From Gossypium raimondii (lineage: Eukaryota > Streptophyta > Magnoliopsida > Malvales > Malvaceae): a stretch of 64,000 nt of DNA. The stretch covers positions 2,914,001 through 2,978,000 of the forward strand of contig NC_068565.1 of NCBI RefSeq assembly GCF_025698545.1. The letters run 5' to 3'. This document shows, one piece after another, positions 25,891 to 37,880 of this stretch. Position numbers and translations under genes: made by a program. Below the pieces are notes generated by a model. It had not been told where the DNA came from. It did not search any database and saw only the letters and a program-made list of their open reading frames with translations. Position 1 is the stretch's first letter; every line of letters starts with the position of its first letter.

Positions 25891-26353
25891 AAAAGGAGAG
25901 TTTTAACGTATATTAATTGAGTACAAAACGTAACAGGAAGCTGCCAAGGCAGAAGTCATGCATATATATATATATATGATCAATTTATGCTTATACTTGG
26001 TTGGTATTTTTAATTTTTATTTATTCTAAATAAATTTAATTTATCTAAAGTTTCTGTTAAATTAGATTATGTAGCATTTTAATGTAAAAAGTGACACACA
26101 TGATTGATAATATTATATGTGTGGAAGGCCAAATAAACGAATAAAAATATTGAATATGAAATTATAAAGCTTCTAATTCTGAATTTGAGGTTGTAAGTAT
26201 TTTCAACACCAATTTAAAATTAAGACTTTTTTTTTAGAAAAATGCTATATAATCAAATTAAACAAAATTCCTTTTGCAATATTACTAAATAATTAAATAA
26301 AAATAGAGATTAAATTATTTGAATTAAAAGTAAATGGGTTAAATTTCAAATAT

Positions 26354-26968
26354 GTGATGAGTGTAGAGATTGGGAGTAGAATTAAAATGCTTGAAGATGA
26401 ACATGCTCTTGGGATTGGGGTGATTATTCGCGACATTCGCGGTCACTTGATAAAGGGTCTCACCAGGTTTGAAAGGGCGTCGTTTAGCCCCAAGATAGTA
26501 GAGGCTTTCGCCGTCAAGGAGGCTTTGTCGTGGCTGAAATTTTGGTATTTTGATCATGTTGTCGTTGAGTCGGATTATATGTCGATTGTGCATGCATTGA
26601 ATCGATCCGTAGTTAATGACTCTAAATTCAGTTGTTTAATTTCTGATTGCTTGGTGCTAGGTTCGTCGTTTCAACACTTATCCTTTTGTTGGGTTTGTTG
26701 GTTGGCTAATAGGGAACTCATTCACTCTGTCATGTAGTCTTATTATATGCAAACCACATTGAATGGATTGTTTTACCACCTTCTTTTTTAGAACCTTTGA
26801 CTGTTAATAATCTGGTGAGCTCGTCTGATAGGGATGGAGGATAATAGGTTATGGGTGCATGAGATGAGCTTGTTGGCTCGGGTTTAGTGATCCCCCCATT
26901 AATCATTATGCAGTTCTTCCATTTTTATTTTGGGATTTTGAATACATGTGATTTTTCCCCCCAAAAAA
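26354..26968 (+). mobile_element. 5'-truncated LINE with RNase H (RVT_3) remnant
   Basis: An open frame at 26354-26737 encodes an RNase H-like domain of plant LINE type: 'GIGVIIRDIRGHLIKGL', 'KIVEAFAVKEALSWL', 'VVVESDYMSIVHAL' and 'FCWVCWLANRE'. After that a frameshift is needed to continue into 'NHIEWIVLPPSFLEPL', so it is broken. The sequence tcaaatat precedes it (26346-26353) and follows the insert (26969-26976), a likely target duplication. There is no reverse transcriptase. This is a dead 3' fragment and not a host RNase H gene. Confidence 0.7.
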
Positions 26969-26979
26969 TCAAATATAAA

Positions 26980-28440
26980 AATAATAAAATATAAAAAGCA
27001 TCAAGAAGAAATCACTTGATTTATGAATAACTCTAAATTTTATTGTAACATATTAATTGAGTGTGTTCAAAGTATCAATATTGTATCAACGAGGTCCTTC
27101 CATCAGCTTAGCCATCTAATTAAATATTAAATGTCAGTTCTAATATGACAGGGAACATATTTAAACCACGCGAGAGTCAAACTATAAACACGTGTGTTCC
27201 TACTCCATTGATAGTTTAGATACGACGTATTAAAAAAAAAGAAGAAAAAATATTGATAAAATTTAGGAGGACAATTTCTTCTTCTTTTTTTAACATGTTG
27301 GATCTAAATTATCTATATAGTAAGTACACATCTATTTATAATTTGATCCATATATTTTAAATATGTTCTACGTCAATTTTGAGTGAATATATTAAATTGA
27401 AAAAAAAGTGTATCTGGAGTTAATAAATGCTCTAGTTTTATGATTGAAAATAATGGACAAGTTGGGAAAATAAAATGATTATTTCTTTTACAGTTAAGAG
27501 AAATAAAGGCTGCTAAAGTTAAAAAGAAAAAGAGGCTGCTAGGCTTGGCCTAGTTTTTGAAGATATTCTTCATAGTAAATAAAAGCAAGCACAAGAACAT
27601 GTTTGATTCTAAATTAAGGAAAAAGAAAAAGAAAAGAAAAGCTTGTTTGGCTTTTTAAATTAATATTTTAATGATTTAATATTTTAAACTTGTTAATTTA
27701 TAATAAAAACTAAATGATTGATTTTTTCTATAAAATTGTGAAAAAAGTAGATAAGAAGTTACTTATAATTTAATGTATAATTTATTTTATTTTAACATTA
27801 TATTATCTTTTAAAGATTATGTTTAAATTTTGACTTTGTTTAAAATAATGTCAAATATTTTTTAAAAAATAATATTTTTCATAATTTAAAATTTGCATTT
27901 ATCAAATAGTCTAATTTTTAAATAATATACTAAATAAATTATAATTTAAATTTAGTAATTCATTTTCAAATTTGTCAAACAGGCTCAATTGGCTTGAAAA
28001 ATAAAAGTCAAATAAATAAGATGTGGGATAATATAAATATATTGACCTATTTATTATGATAAAGAAACCTATATAAATTACCCTATAATATTATATAATA
28101 TTTAATATAAATATATAAGTACTAAATCAAATTGTCCTTTGTTTAAAGGATTGCTATTTCCTTTTTTTTTTTGTCTAAATCCATGTTCAAGGCTTAATAT
28201 TTTTATCCAGCATGGGGACATATAGGTGATCCAAAATCAATCATAACTGAAAACTATATAAAAATATTGTTGATTTCAGAAACTCATATTTGTTTATAAA
28301 TCCAACAACTCAAAATATTTTTTCGATATTATTGACAATGTAGGAAGATGTGAGTTTAAGTGTGTTAGTTAATGTGCGTTTATCCTCTTATTTAAGAATT
28401 GAAAAATATTATGAGTAAGTTTAGACATTATATCAAAAAT
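26980..28440. other. AT-rich intergenic, no gene seen
   Basis: Very AT-rich DNA without a supported coding frame, RNA gene or complete repeat. A few phrases suggest old MITEs, but no paired ends could be matched. Confidence 0.55.
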
Positions 28441-28520
28441 AAGTTTTAAATTTAGCTTAAATGCAAAATTAGCCCTCAAACTATGTTGTTTTTCTCTTAA
28501 ATAGTTAAAGTTTTTTTAAT

Positions 28521-28667
28521 TAAAGTGGAACATAAACTATCAAATTTGTCTCATTTTATTCTAAAATATAATAACAACCAATAAGAACGTAACACATGGT
28601 ATGTTCTTATTGGATGCCATACTTTTGGATAAAATAAGACAAATTTAATAGTTTAAATACCACTTTT
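28521..28667. mobile_element. Foldback (inverted-repeat) MITE
   Basis: Two arms of about 41 bp are inverted copies of each other: 28521-28561 ('taaagtggaacataaactat...') and 28627-28667 ('...tttaaataccactttta'). The centre holds a perfect 11-bp inverted pair, ccaataagaac (28578-28588) and gttcttattgg (28603-28613). The transcript or single strand would fold into one long hairpin. No coding frame; the target duplication was not identified and the element may extend further on both sides. Confidence 0.65.
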
Positions 28668-29039
28668 ATTGAAAAATAATTTTGATACTTAAGTAGAAAA
28701 AAAAAAAAGAGTCAGGGACATAGCGAAAGGGTAGGTAGAGGTCTTGGCCTCCCTTGATTCAATAAAAAAAAGTATGTTTTATAGCCCCTCCCTAAAATTA
28801 TAAGATTCAATTTAATCCTTTTTAACTTTTGATTAAATGGAAAAAAAATTATATTTTAATCCTTTTGAAAAATTAGTAATTTAATTTATGTATTTTTAAT
28901 ACAAACTTTTTAACTTTATTCTTTCAGTTTTATAATCTTATCTCGAAACAAAGTATCAATTTTGTAGGGTAAGCATTTAAATTCCAATATCCAAATTTTT
29001 AATTAAAAAATTATCCCATCTCATAATTAAACTTATAAT

Positions 29040-29300
29040 AATTAATAGGTTCCTTAAAATGTGGAGGTCTAAAATTCGAAAGGTACTCCCCATTTACCTC
29101 CCATACGTATCTAAATGGAAAACAATATATAGAGATGAAAGTCAATTCTGAAATACATGTACTCTTTGAAAAACTTTCTTTGTTGTTGTTTTTCCACCGA
29201 GTTTACTATAATTGGAATTCAATAAAGCATCCAAATTTCAAAGTCTAAGACTTATCAAAATACAATTGTATTTGATTAATTTGCAAGTTATTTAAAATGT
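29040..29300. repeat. Duplicated flank segment (copy 1, distal part)
   Basis: Matches 30510-30766 in order and orientation, sharing 'ggaattcaat', 'gcatccaaatttcaaagtct' and 'gcaag.tatttaaaatg.atcatcaat'. It is the far end of the duplication whose near end is the upstream flank of copy A. Confidence 0.75.
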
Positions 29301-29514
29301 ATCATCAATCATCCCTTCTTTTAATCTTATCATGTTTATCCAATTGATACAATTATCTTCTGAATCTAATTTTTAGTTGCAGATAAATACATAATTCCCA
29401 GAAACCAGCGTTATGATTAGTGTTGGGAGGAGTCATGTTGTTGAACTAGAATGACGAGTTCATCCTTATTTTATTTGAAGGAGATTTCATTTTTTTCTAA
29501 CATTATTAGAATTT

Positions 29515-30766
29515 TCCAGTAAGACAAGATTCAGGGCGTTTGAAAATCAAAGGAGAGGCAAAATTTTGGCCTTGGATTGTTACGCGCAAACATGACGAAA
29601 ATATTATAGAATTGTGATATTGAAGGCTCTCAATTCCCAAAGTCTGCTAATCCACTTGCAAGAGCTTCTCTGTTACACTTTCATTTGGTCAGATCATTAA
29701 TTCTCTTTTATTTCTATTAGTTTTTGTGTTAGTTGTTTTATGATTATATTGTATATAAATTAGAACTATTAAATTCATTTACTAGTTACTATAACAGTTA
29801 ATTTCATAGTTAAATTAGATGTCATATTTTATGTGGCGTAATTTAAAATGATAATGTTAAAGAAAAAATGGATGTTGTAAAAATTTAATTTTGATGTTTT
29901 CAAAGTTTTTATAAAAAGTGATGTGGCAATGTTTTACTTTTCTTTAAAAGTTTCACTTTAAATTATGTCACAAAATTTTATGTTTTATTTAACCGTTAAA
30001 TTAATAATTTTAATAGTGAAAGGACTTGAATTTGGAGATGGTAACTAGAATGTTTTGAAGCTTAAGTGACCAACATAAAATAAGAGTGATTAAGATCTGT
30101 GGTGCAATTAACTTATAAATTATTTTAATTGGGTAATTGTTCTACAAACGAATATCATTCTAACTAAAAGAAAATTGAAAGACAGAAAGACATTGTTATC
30201 AATGGTTGAAAGAAACTTTATAATCATGACACGAGAATGCCAAAATTGAATCTAAAATTTTCTTAAAAGATTATCAAATATTTTTAATACCATATTTGAA
30301 CTAAAACTCGAACAGATATTTAATTAAGTATAAGTCGTGGAGTATAATATTTGTATAAAATTTAAAAAAAATTGGGTCAAAGCATGCTGCTCCTAGAGAT
30401 ATTTATTGCATTGATTAAGAGGTTTTATTTTAGTATTTATATATTTTAATTCATTTTGATATTTGAATTTATATTTATTTCTGAATTTAAATTAGTTTAA
30501 TGATATTAATATAATAATTAATAGGTTGAAAAACTGGAGTATCTAAATGGAAATTAATATATAGAGATGAAATTCAATACTCAAATACATGTGCTCTTTG
30601 AAAAACCTTTCTTTTTTTGTTGTTGGTTTTTTTCCCTTCTTATATGGGTTTACTATAATTGGAATTCAATTAAGCATCCAAATTTCAAAGTCTAAGACTT
30701 ATCAAAGTACAATCGAGTGTAATTGTATTGGATTAATTTGCAAGCTATTTAAAATGGATCATCAAT
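29515..30766. repeat. Compact second copy of the dioxygenase upstream flank, gene missing
   Basis: Three blocks here (29515-29700, 30130-30400, 30510-30766) match, in the same order, 21925-22150, 25290-25890 and 29040-29300. The compact copy spans about 1.25 kb and the other about 7.4 kb, because the latter received LINE and MITE insertions and other sequence. By analogy with copy A a minus-strand dioxygenase gene should lie just left of 29515, but 29300-29515 holds no exon. Confidence 0.7.
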
Positions 30767-30875
30767 AAATTTTGTATGTTAGCATGATGGTTAACCGCTT
30801 CTGGTATAGTTTGGGTTTGATTCATATTAGTTGTATTGTTGTTAGGGCTTTGCTCTCTTATTGTAATTTACCCAA
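30767..30875 (+). mobile_element. SINE-like insertion with 16-bp TSD
   Basis: A 109-bp insert is bracketed by a perfect 16-bp direct repeat, aaaatggatcatcaat, at 30751-30766 and 30876-30891; the right copy is preceded by A residues. The insert contains 'ttagcatgatggttaa' and 'gggtttgattcat', which loosely resemble the A and B boxes of tRNA-derived SINEs. It has no coding frame. The paralogous segment near 29285-29300 reads through the same target without an insert. Size, A tail and long duplication indicate LINE-mediated retroposition; the SINE family is unknown to me. Confidence 0.65.
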
Positions 30876-30891
30876 AAAATGGATCATCAAT

Positions 30892-32110
30892 TAGTCATTA
30901 GTCGTTGAGTTTAGTTCAAATGATTTGGATTTTTTTTTGGATTTCTCAAATCCTACTTGATAATTTAAATATATTTCTCAAATCTTTCTATACATTTGGA
31001 CATGAGTTTTAAATATATTTTAACAAAACAAGCATTGTTTTATGATTTTTTATATTATTTAGTGAAGTTTTAAAATTTTTTCATAAATATTTCTATAAGA
31101 ATTAGATTTTCAAGTAATTATTTATAAATTAAATAAAAATAGAATTCAATTCGACTCGGTAATTATAGTTTATTTTATTTTTTATTTTATAAATCATCTA
31201 AATACATCGGTTTAGATTGGTTTTTTCAATCCTAATTAACCAATGAGACCTTGATATTGTTGGCAAAGATTGACTTAGAGTTCTTGAGTACTTAAAAGTT
31301 CGAGTCTTACAATACACAATTACTTTGTGTGAGTTTCGAGTTTCACTATGTGCAATTACCATATATAAATTTTTATCTATGTTTAATTTTTTTCATTGAT
31401 TTAAAATTTGTATTGATTTTATTTTATTTTCAATCAACACCTTTTGTAATCTATTCTTCTTTACTCAGATTATGATTTTTGTTGGTGAAAAGAAAATTTA
31501 AAATATATAATCTGAAACCGTTAGAAATTGAATTATAATATTATTATTTTCTACATAAATTTTGGTGACCATCATTTCATATATTTTCTAGTTAGATGAT
31601 TTTATAAAGGTTATATTTATGATTTAAAATTTAATTATATTTTATAAGTATTAATTTTAATTCTAGTTATTCAAATTATATTATTTATAATTGAATTATG
31701 AATATGATTATTGTACTTGTAATTTATTAGAATAATATCAAATTAACTCTAAATCAGAAGATTTACTAACTACTTTCTTTTTTATCTTTAATTGATAGTG
31801 CATATTTAGAGTCACTATCAATCTATAATGTAACATTTGATTTTTCTTTTCTTGGAAAAATTTTGTGAATCTCAATTACAATTAAAATATATGTGAAAAA
31901 GCCACTAGCATGAAAGAAAAATAAAAAGAAAAATCGTCTACTTATATAATAAATGTAATTGTGAATCTCAATTACAATTAAAAAGCTTATTTAATACTTC
32001 TGATAAAAAATACAGAAAGAAGAGATGTGGTATAGTACCTAAATCATCCTCTTTTTATTGTAATGAAAAAAAAAATTGTGCTTCTTCTATATTTAATAGC
32101 AATTTTTTCT
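30892..32110. other. AT-rich intergenic, no gene seen
   Basis: Low-complexity AT-rich DNA between the SINE-like insert and the 3' end of dioxygenase copy B. Around 31250-31375 there are tRNA B-box-like phrases ('aagttcgagtc') but no cloverleaf. The last part probably includes the 3' UTR of copy B. Confidence 0.5.
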
Positions 32111-32116
32111 TTTACT

Positions 32117-33429
32117 TCAATTAGAGTTAATTTGAGCAAATTCAAGAGATTTTTTGCCGTCATGTGCGTTTCCGAAAAAGCTATTCATGTAATTTGAAAA
32201 CACAAATTCTCTATAACGAGCCACTCCATCTTTCTTGACCACTTGAGGCAATGGTGCAACCTTTTGAGTTGGTAGTGGGCTTGTGAATATTGGTATCGAC
32301 ACTCTTGATTTTGTACTTGTCGTGCGGACTCTATGTTCAGCACTTTTGTACCTTCCATTACTCCATATCTGAATTGAAACAAATTTAAAACAATAATTAG
32401 GAATTAGATTAAAGCATACTACCGTGTAAGTTACAAATTCTTGAAATTGAAAGAAAGTATGAAAGTAAGTTTTAATTTGCACCTGTAACATATCGCCAAC
32501 ATTAATGACTAAAGCACCGGGAATAGGAGGAATCTCTACCCATTCCCCTTTCTTTTCCATGTCTACATCTTCCGGAACCTTTACATATAAGCCACCAATT
32601 CCATCTTGTAGTAAGATTGTAAGAGTACCCATATCAGAATGACGTCCTACACCAACTGTGAGTTCAGGATTAGGACATGTCGGATAAAAGTTCATGTTAA
32701 CCATCTTCTTTCCGATGAATGCATCAATTTTAGAGTCATCTAGTTCCTCTCCAAGATTTCCCAACAAAGCTTCGAGCAAATTCCTCACCATCTCATGTGA
32801 TGTCTTCAAAAATTGAAGAGCAACATCCCTACAAAGAGAATATTGATATTTACAACAATCTATCTTAATTAGGTTTCAAAACGGCAAGGGAAAGGGAAAA
32901 GAAAATGCAGAGTATATATAGTTCATTACCTGCACTCTATAGGCCACTGTTGAAGAGCTTCATCATCATTGGTGTAAGCCATGCTAATATAGTCTTTCCA
33001 TTCCAATGCTCTCTCCTTCTCAGGCACAAAACTCGTACCATACTTCACCAATGGTGATGGGCTCACCTCTTTGCGATAAACAGCCTTTCTCTCAGCGGGC
33101 AAGCTAAAGAAGTTATGTGCAGTTTGCTTAAGGGAGTCAAGTAGTTGTACGGGAACTCCATGGTTGACAACTTGGAAGAATCCAAGTGTCTCAGAAGCTC
33201 TAACAATTTGATTGACCACTTCATCATGGTCAGGGCCATCGAGCTTCGACAAATCAATCGGTGGAATCTCACATTTGCTTGCACTTTTCTTATCAATTTG
33301 CTCAGCGTGTGGTTGAATGTAAGCCTGGGGCACCTTTGATATGCCGGAATCCACTATTCCTTTGACGCCATTTCCATCTCGAACAACAAAGTTAAAAAGG
33401 GAGCTCTCATTATCGAAAGTAGGAGCCAT
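32117..33429 (-). CDS. F6'H: Feruloyl-CoA 6'-hydroxylase-like 2OG/Fe(II) dioxygenase, copy B
   Basis: Same family and same expected reaction as copy A: ortho-hydroxylation of a hydroxycinnamoyl-CoA on the way to simple coumarins. Exons 33429-32930, 32828-32483 and 32368-32117 have exactly the lengths found in copies A and C (500, 346, 252 nt) and give 365 aa. Iron ligands fall at His230, Asp232 and His294, and the 2OG-binding pair at Arg304 and Ser306. The C-terminus is 'NAHDGKKSLEFAQI'. I chose the ATG at 33429 ('MAPTFDNESSLFNF'), because the upstream in-frame ATG at 33531 overlaps the TATA box. No lesion seen. By eye it is much closer to copy C and the pseudogene D than to A. Confidence 0.93.
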
Positions 33430-33516
33430 TTGGGTGTAAATGCAAGTATTTTTGTATGCGGTGAGGGGTTTGATTGAAATGAAATTGTGTGGTGGATGGA
33501 CCAAAGGGAATGGGGT

Positions 33517-33527
33517 GTATTTATAAA
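33517..33527 (-). promoter_or_regulatory. TATA box of copy B
   Basis: Minus-strand TTTATAAATAC, about 90 bp before the chosen ATG. Its position excludes the longer reading frame that would start inside it at 33531. Confidence 0.7.
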
Positions 33528-33699
33528 GCATGGATGGGTGATGATTTTACAAGTAATAAAAATATAATTTTTCTGTTGACCCTTATGATGGTCAATAGTT
33601 TAGAAATTTTCAACAGAAGGAAACGGGCGTTTAGATACAACACTTTGTTTTTTGAAGAAATTGATCAATCTAATAATACAATTTAAAACATATTACAAT

Positions 33700-35560
33700 A
33701 ACTACTTTTGAAAGTGTCTAGATTAATGTTTAAAATAATTAATTTTTATTTAAAATTTTGACGCTATGCTTGTTTGAAAACAATCCAAAAAAAAGAGTCT
33801 TCATGCATTAATTATTCATAATTTTAAGTCACAATTTAATCAATTTGTGTGTTATTACTTTTTTTATCTGCATTATATATATTATTTCTGATATGCCTCT
33901 TTCATTGCTTACGAGATGCATTTATTTACGTGGGTGTGAAAAGTGTCTTTTGTAGAATTTTGTTGGATAATATTTTCTTATAGAAATTTCAACGATTTTC
34001 TAAAATTATTTTAGTATTATAAAACTTCTAAACTTTAAATAAATAAGTAATACTAATATATTATAATTTAGAACATACAAATACACGTGATAAATGCATA
34101 ATATGGATAATTAATATTAGTAAATTGTGATTTCTTATTATTTTCGGATTTAGCGAATGCCATAATTTCGTTGAAAATTATACAAGCGTTGAATTTTAAA
34201 ATTTGACTTTATTAATAAAATATTTAAACCAAGTTTCAAGGAAATTGGGAAATTTCAAAACAGATTCGAGAAGTTTGGAGAAAAAATTCATATAGCTGCT
34301 TTAATTTTGAGATTTGGGATAAGACATTGCCTCTCCATAGAAACAAAATATCACTTGAAACATGGGATATAGTAAATGGGTGGGTTTTCCTACTGGCACA
34401 AGTATTTGTATAAATAAGTTCATATTTTTCTCCAAAAGTAATGGTGGTAATAGTCATCTGTTCCGTTTTCTTTGAAAGGGGTGGTAGTGTTGTTAATAGT
34501 AATAGGTTTTTGTGTTTCTTAACTGATTTCGGGATTTAAAAGAGTTTAGGCCAATGTGATAAATATTTGTTTAGTTTCGAGACTGGTAATTTTGTGCATC
34601 ACCATTGTTGTAGTCTTTTGGGGACCTCTTAACATTATTATTAACCGAAGTTATGGTCAGCGCAATTTGATGGTAATGAGACTAGGGTGCAACTATTAAC
34701 AATTGATCACGGTTGTGCATCCTTACTAGCTTTTTGGTACTCCCATGTACATCTTTCCTCCGTTGGGCTTCTATGATAGCTGCAACATGCAACTTTAGAA
34801 CAACAGGAACAGACAATTCTGAATGCCATTGGTCCGCGTCTATCTCTCCTACACTAGGCCTTTATGGAAGAGGGGTGAGTGGCACACCGGGTAATTCCAG
34901 TGTGTTGCTTACCACATAGTGTCTTAGAGGGAATTTGGATTTTCTATTAAAATATTATTTTTCTTTTTTTTTTATTCAAATAGAATTTTTGAAATTTTTC
35001 ACTATATAAAATAATTATGGGAAGTCGAAAAATATATACTCATACATACGTATACATGGTTACTTTATCAAAATCTAGGGTTTATTAGCTACAAATAAAT
35101 TCTAAATTTTGTAAGCACTTGAGTTTTTTGGTTTTGATAATTATAGAGAAAAGTTTTCTCACTGGCAAATTAAATTTTAACAACTATTAGATTTTAGCAA
35201 CTAAGAGTACGACAATAGCGAAGAAGATCGTTTGGTAAAAAGTTCAGTGATCGAGAAATTTTACTACATCAAAACAAAAAGTAGTAAATTTGGTGAAATT
35301 ATTATCATAGATAATACAAAGAAGGTTTGATTTTACAAAAAAAAAAAAAATTAACTTTCCGCTACAAAACTCCTTTTTGTTACTAATTGTTCAACATTTC
35401 CTTCACTATCAATAAGCTTACTCAGTTCATGCACTGTCTGACAAACATTCATTGGCATGCACTAAAGCGCTTGCTTTAGTACCTCAAACAAACTGCAACG
35501 TATGCATTACTTCTTGTTAAAGAAAATGGTTATCGTCTGGTTATCGTCTGCCTATCGTTT
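33700..35560. other. Intergenic, no gene recognised
   Basis: Mostly AT-rich. A less AT-rich stretch at about 34600-34920 has short plus-strand frames (one of 68 aa) but no domain I can name. It may be a decayed transposon or pseudogene. Confidence 0.45.
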
Positions 35561-35766
35561 CTAACTATGACTGAGTTGGTGACCCAGTTGAAAGAAGTTC
35601 TACAATCAATTATGTTGTTTATCTGGGCTTCTCCCCAATCTCTTGGAGATCTAAAAAATAATGAGCAAATTTTCGATCATCTACCAAGGCCGTGTATAAG
35701 GTTGTTGTCGTACCATTGGTTGAGACTAACTGGATACCTAATATTGAACAACAACTTTGATTTCCC

Positions 35767-36020
35767 TTGCCAAAGATTCTTTATGACAATGTTAGCACTA
35801 CTTTTTTTTTTCGTGAAAATCTAGTCTTTCACAACAGAATGAAACACATTGCATTTGACTTTCATTTTGTTCATGGCCAAGTTCAAGCTAATCTGCTGGA
35901 AGTTTGACATCAACATGCAGCTAACCAGGTTGACAAAGCCCTTAATTACCTCATGGTGCCTTTGATGGTCACTTTTTCAAGTTGTCTGTTGTCAATCTCA
36001 ACAACAACTTGAGGGGACGT
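35767..36020 (+). mobile_element. Decayed Copia RNase H C-terminal remnant
   Basis: In one plus-strand frame the sequence reads like the end of a Copia polyprotein: 'ILYDNVSTTFFFRENLVFHN' followed by 'RMKHIAFDFHFVHGQVQANL', which matches the 'DN..A......FH.R.KHI..DYH' pattern of Copia RNase H. Internal stops follow. It probably extends upstream to about 35560, where frames are too damaged to assign, and downstream into a former PPT/LTR border. Confidence 0.6.
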
Positions 36021-37834
36021 AAAACAAATCTCAGCTGATTTTTTTAGAATTGTTTCTTTTATTCTAGGTTTCAGAGGTTTTTGTTAGTTTTTTTTTTTTT
36101 AATTATGTTGTTGCTTTGGTTAAGATACTTAGTAGTTTGTTTTAATTTTTGAAGATTTTATGGCTAGTGGTTAAGTTACTTATTAATTTGTTTTAGTCAT
36201 TGAAGATTTTATGTCTCAATACTCTTTATATAAATTGTTCTTTACATGAACAACAATTCAAGGTTTTCATTTCGCAATCCAGACTTTCTTTACTAATAAC
36301 AATAGAGAAAGTATTGGATCAAACCACCCAACACAGCAAATATCCTGTCGAAACTACTTTTTTGAAAACAAAAATTAGTAATCAACTTAAAAACGAAAAT
36401 TGAATCGCCACCGATCCTTTATTGAGGTGTGATCGGCTCACCTTGAAAACGATTTTGGTCTGCGAAATTTGAGAAAATAGATTCGGAAGTCGGTTACGCA
36501 CGAGGAAGGGTTAGCACCCTCATAATGCCCAAAATTGGTACCGAATCGATTGTTTAATGTCTTAGTATCAAAAATTTGAAAACGATCCTTTTAACTTGAA
36601 TAGATTGAATTAAATGATAAGACGCTCTTATTTCAAAGAAATAAAATGCCACACCTAGTGAGTTAGGGCACAACATTTTTAATCTTCAAAATTAAGTTTA
36701 TCTTTTGACTTTTTAAAACCTATGCATTTTTAGAAGGATATCTGGTTATTTGGGTCAAATGAAAAATCAAAACCCAGTAAGTTAGGGTTCAATTTCCCAA
36801 AATTCCTGAATACCGAATATTGCCTTTATTATTATTTGTTATTATTATTTTTTAGAAAAAATCTTCATCTCGAGAAAACAACATGTCATATCCAATGCGT
36901 TAGGACACAACGAATCGGATTCTCGAAAATGAGCTTTTTATTTATGTTTTGATTAAAGCATATCCTCGATTATTTAGATTCAACGAGGAAAATTGGAACC
37001 CAATACGTTAGGGCTAAATCTTTTCGAAGATTCCAAATGCCGAGTATTGCATTATTTTTGAAAACTTTTGTATGAAATAAATTTGACATTTGTAATCTTT
37101 TAAATAAATAAAAAAACGATTGAATAATAATGTACAACGCGAAATGATAATTAGTAAACTAAAGCATACACTAATGAATAACAAAGATTCAATATATACG
37201 AATAAACAATATCATATACATAAGAGAAACAATTTTATATCCTACATTATGCAAATACTAACATCCATATTAGCAAGCAAAATGAATTAAAAGTTAATCT
37301 TAAAAAAGTAACAAGCTTAATTAAATAAAATGTAACAAGTCTTTAAATAACAAAAAAAGCAACATGAAAGAAGGAAATTATATATTAAAATAAGTTTAAA
37401 ATAATATATATATATACATGAAAGTTTGAAATAAATAAAAATATAGTTAAAACAAATACTTCATAAAATAATAGTATCCCAATAAACATAAAAATAAATA
37501 TTATATCAAAATACATAAAATTATATACATATATTAATTTAAATAAGTAATACATGAGAAAAAAATTAATAATAATAAAGATGATAATATATACATAATA
37601 ATATATATATAAAGAATTTGAAATAAACGGAATATATAAAATAGGGTTTTAAAAGTATATTATAAAATAAAAGTTATTAAAAATATATTATATTGGATTA
37701 ATAAAAAATAATTCATCACAAAGTTAAAATAATAATGTATGATAATAATAAAATAAAATAATTTAAAATAATAGTGCATAATAAAGTAAAAAAAATAAGT
37801 AACTGAAAATGTAACCAAATATAACAATAATGTC

Positions 37835-37879
<45 letters not shown>
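37835..37879. repeat. (AAT)n microsatellite
   Basis: About 15 uninterrupted AAT units within the solo LTR; a likely length-variable site. Confidence 0.85.

Positions 37880-37880
<1 letters not shown>

Noticed and set aside
26354..26737. Possible stand-alone host RNase H gene
   Set aside because: It is the LINE RVT_3 type, needs a frameshift to continue, and is bracketed by a target duplication, so it is a LINE fragment.
28713..29040. hAT-like end 'cagggacatagcgaaag'
   Set aside because: Only one end is recognisable; no matching opposite terminus or 8-bp duplication was found.
31250..31375. tRNA-like B-box phrases ('aagttcgagtc')
   Set aside because: No cloverleaf could be drawn and no TSD found; similar phrases at 600-650 lie in an LTR.
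34713..34919. 68-aa plus-strand frame in a less AT-rich stretch
   Set aside because: No recognisable domain in any frame; not enough to call a gene.
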